From Bacteroidota bacterium (lineage in GTDB: Bacteria; Bacteroidota; Bacteroidia; B-17B0; Aurantibacillaceae): 37,434 nt of DNA. Location: the NCBI GenBank assembly GCA_025362395.1, contig JANYGK010000081.1, forward strand, positions 1 to 37,434. Reading direction: 5' to 3'. Shown one piece after another: positions 31,365-37,434 of this stretch. Each line of letters begins with the position of its first letter. Position 1 is the first letter of the stretch. A program made the position numbers and the translations under genes. Below the pieces are notes generated by a model, which saw only the letters and a list, made by a program, of their open reading frames with translations, searched no databases and was not told the origin of the DNA.

Positions 31365-31943
31365 GAAGCTTATTCCTTATTTCTTTGCGGCTTTAATTAA
31401 TCCCTGTTAATCCACCGCTTTCTTTTCGTTCTACCAAAACCACTGTGCATTGGCTATGGGTTCACCTAAAGCATAATTATAAACCTGTGCCTGCACATCT
31501 GTATTCTTTTTGAAGATTAAAAACAGAAAACACAATGCCAATAACAGTATATAAGCTAATCTTGCATGGCACTTCATGCGGCCAAATAATCGCTTAAGAG
31601 CTCAGGCATATTCCTTCGGAGCTTAGCGTTTGCACCTTTAACAACGTTAATCAAATAAGCCCGGTTACTTTAAATAAATATACCGGTTTATTTAAAGCTC
31701 TGTGATGACGTGGGTTTGAGTTAGTTTTTATATAAATGATAAAAAGTTACGATACAATTTTTGTATTGTTCGGGCAAAACAAACTTAACCGACATTAAAT
31801 TAAAAAGTACTACGGCCCTCGTACGTTAATAACGAAACGTCTCCCGAAAAGAATCTTCAGGTAAAAAGAATAATAAAAATCGACTCCTTTATTAAGAGTG
31901 GTTCACTCCATTCGCAGCAAGATATTCTCAATTGGTATCAAAC
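31365..31943. other. Gene-poor stretch with decayed ORFs
   Basis: Besides the short minus-strand ORFs at 31431-31669, the plus strand has MIKSYDTIFVLFGQNKLNRH (31736-31798) and a startless open frame KNLQVKRIIKIDSFIKSG to LNWYQTKTR running into the terminator at 31944. An imperfect inverted repeat CGCTTAAGAGCTC...GAGCTTAGCG lies near 31590-31627. These look like remains of lost genes; nothing intact can be supported. Confidence 0.4.
31431..31577 (-). CDS. Short exported peptide or truncated secreted protein
   Basis: A 48-codon ORF with a convincing signal peptide (ARLAYILLLALCFLFLIF, then a QAQ cleavage-like site) followed by only about 18 mature residues ending GEPIANAQWFW. Its ATG overlaps the TGA of a preceding 31-codon open frame (31574-31669, NVVKGANAKLRRN, then MPELLSDYLAA) as ATGA, like neighbouring genes of an operon. 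The mature part is too short for a usual protein, so this is probably a 5' fragment of a larger secreted protein gene. Confidence 0.4.
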   Translation of the reverse strand: MKCHARLAYILLLALCFLFLIFKKNTDVQAQVYNYALGEPIANAQWFW

Positions 31944-31975
31944 AAAAACCCGGTTGATGAGCCCGGGTTTTTTTA
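31944..31975. terminator. Strong, probably bidirectional terminator
   Basis: AAAACCCGG-ttgatgagc-CCGGGTTTT with a T run on the plus strand and an A run on the left side giving T on the minus strand. It is 24 bp past the end of the minus-strand lipoprotein gene, whose terminator it probably is. Confidence 0.85.
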
Positions 31976-31998
31976 TTATCTTTTATTTCGGGCTTATT

Positions 31999-32538
31999 CT
32001 ATTGCTTCGTCAGCTTGGTAATAGTAATGGTGCCCCCGCTAATTGTTTTATTGGCGCTCCCGTTATTTCCGGTAAAATTAAAGGTACCCGTTAGTTTATT
32101 GGCAACTGTATCGCAAAGGGATAAATTAAAATTACCTGAAGTACCATTATAATTATCTCCCAAGCCTGCGCCACCATTAGTTAAATAGGTTAGCCATGCA
32201 CTGTTAAAATCGGCAGATACAGGCTGTGTGTCCACTTTTGGTAAAAAATGAAACTCTAATACTTGCTTGCCTGCTTTAAAAGCATAAATATCTATTTCGC
32301 GGTGCATTACACCTCCGCCTAAGTTAGCGGTATATAATACCGCATTTGCAGAATCAACCGTTATGGCCGAGCCGTCGTTATACGACATGGGTGCCGAGCC
32401 ACCGGTAGTAGTACCGCCTGTTGTGGTGCCGCCTGTTGTAGTTGAAGCAGGTGTAGGATCGGGTGTGGTTGTTTTTTTCTTGCATGCAACTACAAACATA
32501 GTTGTAAGGAATACGGAAAGTATAAATGTTTTTTTCAT
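31999..32538 (-). CDS. Lipoprotein with TTTGG repeat linker, DUF6252-like
   Basis: About 179 residues. The ATG at 32538 is chosen because it starts a lipoprotein signal (KKTFILSVFLTTMFVVACKKK) with the basic residues after Cys common in Bacteroidota; an earlier ATG at 32577 adds 13 residues. A low-complexity linker follows with three TTTGG units. The globular part (SYNDGSAITVDSANAVLYTA, YAFKAGKQVLEFHFLP, TGTFNFTGNNGSANKTISGG, TITITKL) is all-beta and ends in the pattern G-T-F-N-F-x-x...G-T-I-T-I-T-K-L, which resembles the DUF6252 type. Function unknown; it is probably exposed at the outer membrane. Confidence 0.75.
   Translation of the reverse strand: MKKTFILSVFLTTMFVVACKKKTTTPDPTPASTTTGGTTTGGTTTGGSAPMSYNDGSAITVDSANAVLYTANLGGGVMHREIDIYAFKAGKQVLEFHFLPKVDTQPVSADFNSAWLTYLTNGGAGLGDNYNGTSGNFNLSLCDTVANKLTGTFNFTGNNGSANKTISGGTITITKLTKQ
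32399..32443. repeat. Three 15-bp tandem units encoding TTTGG
   Basis: Units at 32399-32413, 32414-32428 and 32429-32443 share the pattern CCgCCtGTtGTgGTn on the plus strand (reverse strand encodes TTTGG). They form the linker of the lipoprotein and are in frame, so changes in copy number would only alter linker length. Confidence 0.75.
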
Positions 32539-32760
32539 GTTATATAATTTATGGTACAAAGGAATTACATAAAACATAAACAGGCATCCGTACTAGTGGG
32601 TATTATATTCTTTACTTGAAAATAAAAGTTTATTCTTGATCTTCTTTCGGCTTTTTTCTCAAGAAAAATAAAACAATCAAGTCAAAACGATTCGCGTGTG
32701 CTTCTAATTTTTAAGTATTAACTTATGCTAACCGCGTCGTATTCCGCCACCTCAAATAAT

Positions 32761-32791
32761 AAAAAAGCCCCAAGATATTTCTTGGGGCTTT
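32761..32791 (-). terminator. Terminator of the ACIII-aa3 oxidase operon
   Basis: AAAGCCCCAAG-atattt-CTTGGGGCTTT, a perfect 11-base stem. The A run at 32761-32766 gives the T tract on the minus strand. It starts 19 bp after the ctaD stop (in transcription direction) and closes the respiratory operon. Confidence 0.9.
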
Positions 32792-32810
32792 CTTCAATTA
32801 AAGCTGTTTA

Positions 32811-34631
32811 TTAATGCGCTCCTCCGTCGTGTTCGCCTTCGGCTAAAGGTACTGTTTGCGGAATAAAGTCATGCTCCGCACCCGGCTTGCTATAATCGTA
32901 TGACCAACGGTGTACCGTAGGTAATGCGCCCGGCCAGTTACCGTGTATGTGTGCCATTGGTGTAGTCCACTCTAAGGTATTAGAGTTCCAAGGATTTTGA
33001 GGTGCTTTTTCGCCTCTGAACATACTGTAGAAAAAGTTGAATAAAAATACACCTTGCGCTAACGCACCGATAATAGCGAAGATGGTAACAATTTCGTTAA
33101 TGTCCACTAAGTTATCAAACATCGGGAAGTTAGAGTTTGTGTAGTAACGGCGAGGTACGCCTGCCAATCCTAAAAAATGCATTGGGAAAAATACGCCGTA
33201 CGCACATACAAAGGTCAGCCAAAAATGTAAGTACCCCAATTTTTTACCCATCATACGAAGGAACAATTTAGGAAACCAGTGATACACTCCTGCAAACATA
33301 CCGAAGATAGCGGAAAGCCCCATTACAATATGAAAGTGGGCCACTACAAAATACGTATCATGCACGTTAATATCTAACGTTGAATCGGCTAAGATAATGC
33401 CTGTTACACCACCTGTAACAAAGGACGATACCATGCCTATTGAAAATAACATAGCCGGTGTATATTGAATGTTACCTTTCCATAAAGTAGTAATATAGTT
33501 AAAGGCTTTTACCGCTGAAGGTATGGCAATTAATAATGTGGTAAATACGAACACAGATCCTAAAAAGGGGTTCATGCCGGTTAAGAACATGTGGTGACCC
33601 CAAACGATAAAGGATAAGAAACCGATGGCTAACATAGACCCGATCATAGCCCTGTAACCAAAAATTGGTTTACGTGAGTTGGTAGAAATAACTTCTGACG
33701 AAATACCTAAAGCCGGTAATAATACAATGTATACTTCCGGGTGACCTAAGAACCAGAATAAATGTTCGAACAATACAGGACTGCCGCCAACGTTATCTAA
33801 CGGGCGACCGCCAATGTAAATGTCTGATAAGTAAAAGCTTGTTCCTAAGCTACGGTCGCAGATCAATAATAATACACAGGAAACTAATACAGGGAAAGAT
33901 AATACACCTAAAATAGCTGTAGTTAAAAGCGCCCAAATGCTTAAAGGCATCCGCGTCATCGTCATACCCTTTGTACGTAAGTTTAAGATTGTAACAATGT
34001 AGTTGATACCGCCTAATAAAGAAGATACGATGAACAAGGTCATTGAAATTAACCAAAGGGTCATCCCTAATTTAGATCCGTCCATAGCTTCAGGTAAAGC
34101 TGATAGTGGCGGGTAAATGGTCCACCCGCCTGATGCGGGGCCGTGCTCAATAAATAATGAAGATAACATGATACAGCTTGATGCGAAGAAGAACCAATAG
34201 GATAACATATTAAGAAACCCCGAAGCCATATCACGCGCGCCTACCTGGTAAGGAATTAATAAGTTGGCAAAGGTTCCGCTTAAGCCTCCGGTTAATACAA
34301 AGAACACCATAATGGTACCGTGTATAGTAACTAATGCCAAGTACATATTAGGATTCAACACACCGTCTTTACCCCATTTATCGCCTAACATCGCATTAAT
34401 GAACCCAAATTTTTCGCCCGGCCATGCCAATTGCATACGAAACAGGATAGACATCGTCATGGCGATTACCGCCATAATTACGGCCGTAATTAAAAACTGA
34501 CGGGAGATCATTTTATGATCCTGACTGAAAACGTATTTGCTTACAAAACTTTCATGATGCTCATCATCGTGTGCATGCGAATGATCGTGGTGTTCTGCGT
34601 GTTCTAATGTTGCTGTGTGATCGTGTGCCAT
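32811..34631 (-). CDS. ctaD: Cytochrome c oxidase subunit I (aa3/caa3 type)
   Basis: Haem-copper oxidase catalytic subunit, 606 residues, twelve or so transmembrane helices, reducing O2 to water and pumping protons. Copper-B and haem ligands are in HLFWFLGHPEVYIVLLP (near residue 294, with the Tyr of the His-Tyr cross-link), WGHHMFLTGMNP (near 346) and HDTYFVVAHFHIVMG (near 427). The EVY tyrosine defines an A-family oxidase. The first ~29 residues are very His-rich (HAEHHDHSHAHDDEHH) and could bind metal, although this is not essential to the family. It lies 30 bp after coxB, with which it forms one unit ending in a strong terminator. Confidence 0.96.
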   Translation of the reverse strand: MAHDHTATLEHAEHHDHSHAHDDEHHESFVSKYVFSQDHKMISRQFLITAVIMAVIAMTMSILFRMQLAWPGEKFGFINAMLGDKWGKDGVLNPNMYLALVTIHGTIMVFFVLTGGLSGTFANLLIPYQVGARDMASGFLNMLSYWFFFASSCIMLSSLFIEHGPASGGWTIYPPLSALPEAMDGSKLGMTLWLISMTLFIVSSLLGGINYIVTILNLRTKGMTMTRMPLSIWALLTTAILGVLSFPVLVSCVLLLICDRSLGTSFYLSDIYIGGRPLDNVGGSPVLFEHLFWFLGHPEVYIVLLPALGISSEVISTNSRKPIFGYRAMIGSMLAIGFLSFIVWGHHMFLTGMNPFLGSVFVFTTLLIAIPSAVKAFNYITTLWKGNIQYTPAMLFSIGMVSSFVTGGVTGIILADSTLDINVHDTYFVVAHFHIVMGLSAIFGMFAGVYHWFPKLFLRMMGKKLGYLHFWLTFVCAYGVFFPMHFLGLAGVPRRYYTNSNFPMFDNLVDINEIVTIFAIIGALAQGVFLFNFFYSMFRGEKAPQNPWNSNTLEWTTPMAHIHGNWPGALPTVHRWSYDYSKPGAEHDFIPQTVPLAEGEHDGGAH

Positions 34632-34661
34632 TTTCTTTATATATTATTTTACAACAATGTT

Positions 34662-35711
34662 TTACTTAGATTTTTCTTCTGTTTTAACCGCTAAAGTTTT
34701 TACGGCTTTTTGTTTTGCCATCCACTCGCTATAGTCTTTTTCAGTATCTACAACAATGGTCATCTGCATATTGTAATGAGAGGCGCCGCAAATTTTGTTA
34801 CATAACAAAATATAATCAAACTCAACCGGTTCTTCATTTCTTAAAGAACGTGCCTTATTAATACCTGCCATTAACTGTATTACGTAAGGATCTTTACGCA
34901 TTTCGGCTGTTGTTTTGTTAGGTATAAATTTAAATTCGGTAACCATGCCGGGTACACAGTTCATTTGTGCGCGGAAATGAGGCATAAACGCAGAGTGAAT
35001 AACATCGCGTGAGCGCATTTTAAATTCAATTTCCCTGTTTACAGGAATGTGAAATTCGTTTTTAATCAATACATCATCGTTTCCTGTAGCATCGGTTGTA
35101 TCCATCCCTACAGAGTTTGAGGCGCTTATCTGGCGATAATCTGTTGAACCCAATACTTTATCTTTACCCGCGTAACGTGCGGTCCAATCAAATTGCTTAG
35201 CGTATAATTCAATCGTTAACCGGTTAGGGTCGGTTGATCTCTCTGTAATTTCGTTCCAGTATTTTAATCCAAAAATGATGATAAAGGCTAACACTACCGC
35301 CGGCACAATGGTCCAAGCCATTTCTAAACGGTTATCGTGTGCAAGGAACGTCGCTTTAGTATCTTTTTTACCGGAGTATTTGTAACCAAAATAAAATAAC
35401 ACCCCGTTGGTGATTAAAAATACTACAATAATCAGGTACATGTTATAATCCCATAAGGCATCAATTTTTTGTCCGTGTACAGATGCCGCACCGGGTAGTG
35501 AGTTATCGTTCCAACGGTCAACCTGCCAAAAGAAAAATGCAAAGAATACAAACATAAATGTCAGCATCATTTTTCCGTTAAACGTGTTATCACTTTCAGT
35601 GATTTGCCACTCTTTGGTTTTTTTAAACTCACGCGATAGCTCAATAACTCTCATTAGCTGGTGTACAGCAATGATCAATAATACAAGTCCGATTAAAATT
35701 AATAATTTCAT
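34662..35711 (-). CDS. coxB: Cytochrome c oxidase subunit II (CuA)
   Basis: 349 residues. It has an N-terminal hydrophobic helix (which can act as anchor), a second and third hydrophobic segment, then the periplasmic cupredoxin domain. The CuA site CNKICGASHYNM lies near residue 307, with an upstream His in SAFMPHFRAQ. The residue normally Glu in C-x-E-x-C is Lys here, a difference I believe is common in Bacteroidota. There is no fused cytochrome c domain. It receives electrons from the ACIII-associated cytochrome and passes them to subunit I. It lies 53 bp after actF. Confidence 0.94.
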   Translation of the reverse strand: MKLLILIGLVLLIIAVHQLMRVIELSREFKKTKEWQITESDNTFNGKMMLTFMFVFFAFFFWQVDRWNDNSLPGAASVHGQKIDALWDYNMYLIIVVFLITNGVLFYFGYKYSGKKDTKATFLAHDNRLEMAWTIVPAVVLAFIIIFGLKYWNEITERSTDPNRLTIELYAKQFDWTARYAGKDKVLGSTDYRQISASNSVGMDTTDATGNDDVLIKNEFHIPVNREIEFKMRSRDVIHSAFMPHFRAQMNCVPGMVTEFKFIPNKTTAEMRKDPYVIQLMAGINKARSLRNEEPVEFDYILLCNKICGASHYNMQMTIVVDTEKDYSEWMAKQKAVKTLAVKTEEKSK

Positions 35712-35764
35712 ATTACTTTACTTAAAAATTTATAGTTCTGTTGTTAATGTTTTTCTTTTTAGTA

Positions 35765-36997
35765 TTAGATAGAGTGGTGTAAACTTTCTGATAGGAAAGG
35801 GTGATTTTTTACCGCTAACGGACGTTTAGAAAGATTGTTAAGAACCACATAAATAAATAATCCCAAGAAAAACAAGAATGTTCCAAGCTCCATCCAACTT
35901 AAGCCTGTCCAGTGATGGCCTACTGTACCGGGCATTACCACCATTACAATATCTAAATAGTGGCCGATGAAAATAATAGTTCCTACAAACATTAAAAAGA
36001 AGAAGTTACGTTTGCTGTCGCGGCTCATTAACATAAGCATAGGGAAAGCAAAGTTTACAAAGAAAACGGTCCACATTAAAGCTTTGTAGGATTCCCAACG
36101 TGTTTGGAAATACGTTATCTCTTCCGGGATATCAGCATACCAGATCAACATAAATTGAGAGAAGTATAAGTAGGTCCATAAAAAAGAAATAGCGAACATC
36201 CATTTACCCATATCATGAATGGTGCTTTCTGTTACAAACTCCAGGTAACCTAAATGTTTTAACCATACAATTAAAATAGTAACCGTGATCATAGCGCTAA
36301 CCCACATGCCTGAAAATATGTACCAACCCATCATGGTAGAGAACCAGTGTGTATCAATGCTCATAATCCAATCCCAAGCGGATGTAGAAGATGTAACCGC
36401 GAAAACTACCATGAACCAAGCGCTTAATTTTACGTTCTTCCAGTGAAAGCCTTTTGCTTCTTCGTGACCTAACTGATCCGCATCTAAAGAGTTTTTACGT
36501 AACTTCCAAGTAAACATAATCCAAGCTGCCATATATAATAAGGTACGAACCCACCAAAACACACCAAAGTATCCTATTTTAGCGGCTATTATTGCGTCGT
36601 AATTTTCAGATCCTTTAGTAGCAATTCCTTCCGCCATCCAAGGATAGATAGTATGCATGTGCATTTGACCTAAAATAAACATTAACAACAAAAAAGATAA
36701 ACCCACCGGTAAATACCAGGTAACGGCTTCAATAATTCGTTTAATAGTAGTTGCCCAACCTGCTTCGGCAGCATACTGTAAGCCTAAAAAGAAAGAAGCT
36801 CCCAAGGCAATGGCAGTAAAAAAGAACGAGCCTACAAAAACATTTGCCCATGCGCGGGTTTGGTGGTAATGATGATCATCGGGTTGTTTATCAAACATAA
36901 ACATACAAATGATAGACACTAAGCCTACTGCCATCAAAACCATTGATGTCATTTTTGCTTTAGAGGGTACTACGAAATTTAGTTTATCAGTGTTCAT
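35765..36997 (-). CDS. actF: Alternative complex III quinol-binding membrane subunit ActF
   Basis: 410 residues with about ten transmembrane helices. It starts MNTDKLNFVVPSKAKMTSM, the usual Bacteroidota start of this subunit, and includes FFFTAIALGASFFLGLQYAAEAGW, WYLPVGLSFLLLMFILGQMH and VTSSTSAWDWIMSIDTHWFSTMMGWY. ActF is one of the membrane subunits of the quinol:cytochrome c / electron acceptor oxidoreductase that replaces the bc1 complex. It is followed by coxB and ctaD and preceded by an actE-type cytochrome, which is the classical ACIII-oxidase order. Confidence 0.92.
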   Translation of the reverse strand: MNTDKLNFVVPSKAKMTSMVLMAVGLVSIICMFMFDKQPDDHHYHQTRAWANVFVGSFFFTAIALGASFFLGLQYAAEAGWATTIKRIIEAVTWYLPVGLSFLLLMFILGQMHMHTIYPWMAEGIATKGSENYDAIIAAKIGYFGVFWWVRTLLYMAAWIMFTWKLRKNSLDADQLGHEEAKGFHWKNVKLSAWFMVVFAVTSSTSAWDWIMSIDTHWFSTMMGWYIFSGMWVSAMITVTILIVWLKHLGYLEFVTESTIHDMGKWMFAISFLWTYLYFSQFMLIWYADIPEEITYFQTRWESYKALMWTVFFVNFAFPMLMLMSRDSKRNFFFLMFVGTIIFIGHYLDIVMVVMPGTVGHHWTGLSWMELGTFLFFLGLFIYVVLNNLSKRPLAVKNHPFLSESLHHSI

Positions 36998-37037
36998 ATT
37001 AAAAAAGGATTCGTATTTATAAAATTCGTTATTTAGT

Positions 37038-37434
37038 TTACTTTGCTGCTACTTTTGCTGTTGGCGCTGCTCCTGCTTTTGTGCTGTCTGCGGCATTTTC
37101 TTTAGGCCCCTGTAATTTTTGTACGTAGTGTACTAACTTCCAACGTTCTTCCTGTGTTAAAATACTGGCGTGATTTCCCATTAAGCCTTTTCCGTAAGTA
37201 ATTGAATGAAATATTTTTCCTTCAGGTAAATTTTTAAGTGCTCCGTTATAGGCGGGAGGTGCGCCGGGTAATTTTAAACCGACCTTACCGTCGCCAAGCC
37301 CTGCAGGCCCATGGCAGTGAATGCAATATTTACTGAACAATACTTCACCTTCTTTTTCAACATCGGGTGTTAAGGCGATAGGGTTTCTTAAATATAAACC
37401 CGCTTGTTCATACCCGTCGGTTGTATTAGGATAT
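37038..37434 (-). CDS. actE: Mono-haem cytochrome c subunit ActE of ACIII, 5' truncated
   Basis: The reading frame is open to the right edge, so the N-terminus (signal/lipoprotein) is missing; about 131 residues are visible. It contains NPIALTPDVEKEGEVLFSKY, the haem c site CIHCHG, a GDGKVGLKLPGAPP loop, and an axial Met candidate (YGKGLMGNHASIL). The C-terminal tail is a flexible Ala/Lys/Pro-rich stretch. A TTG at 37340 is within the domain and not a start. Position just before actF makes it ActE. Confidence 0.88.
   Translation of the reverse strand, partial: YPNTTDGYEQAGLYLRNPIALTPDVEKEGEVLFSKYCIHCHGPAGLGDGKVGLKLPGAPPAYNGALKNLPEGKIFHSITYGKGLMGNHASILTQEERWKLVHYVQKLQGPKENAADSTKAGAAPTAKVAAK

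Noticed and set aside
32360-32460. Short repeats that might hint at a CRISPR array
   Set aside because: Units are contiguous 15-mers without spacers and lie in the coding frame of a lipoprotein linker.

Overview
The window comes from an AT-rich chromosome of a Bacteroidota bacterium (broad Flavobacteriales/Sphingobacteriales type; I cannot place it lower). The evidence is a fused CcoN-CcoO subunit, a single-haem CcoP, an alternative complex III linked to an aa3-type oxidase, lipoproteins with CKKK-type mature ends, starts without Shine-Dalgarno sequences, and promoter-like TTTG / TAnnTTTG pairs. I found no rRNA, tRNA, CRISPR array or intact insertion sequence.

Left edge (1-1486): a 5'-truncated SDR oxidoreductase, then an aldehyde dehydrogenase stopped by an in-frame TAG and truncated, then about 500 bp of decayed coding remnants.

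1487-14821 (minus strand): one long run of twelve tightly spaced genes, read right to left. It holds ccoI, ccoS, fused ccoNO, a 56-residue ccoQ-like gene, ccoP, ccoG, a ccoH/fixH-like gene, a TauE/SafE-like membrane protein, a PLP-dependent decarboxylase, a hemerythrin-type Fe-S repair protein, hemN and a fatty acid desaturase. It makes, assembles and metallates a high-affinity cbb3 oxidase. The added functions (oxygen-independent haem synthesis, NO/oxidative damage repair, an amino-acid decarboxylase, a membrane-lipid desaturase) suggest a low-oxygen regulon. Two CRP/FNR-like palindromes lie upstream of ccoI.

15285-21582 (plus): a small secreted protein followed by a complete tripartite RND efflux operon (adaptor, inner-membrane pump, outer-membrane lipoprotein). 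21583-24549 holds a DoxX-like protein with a hairpin-rich leader, a SpoIIAA/STAS-like protein, a four-helix membrane protein, a small cupin-like protein and an orphan LuxR-type response regulator.

25007-26785 (plus): two Pmp3/YqaE paralogues, the second fused to a SHOCT-like tail, bracket two uncharacterised single-pass membrane proteins. Next come a hexapeptide acetyltransferase, a bactofilin overlapping an AtpZ-like gene, an AtpI-like membrane protein with no atpB behind it, and an exported bleomycin-hydrolase-type peptidase. 29895-31998 mixes a membrane-anchored coiled-coil protein with two gene-poor stretches carrying terminators and decayed ORFs.

Right edge (31999-37434, minus): a lipoprotein with a short tandem repeat, then ctaD, coxB, actF and a partial actE cytochrome c. 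This is the distal part of an alternative complex III / aa3 oxidase operon. The window therefore encodes two respiratory end-branches: ACIII-aa3 for ordinary aeration and cbb3 for low oxygen.
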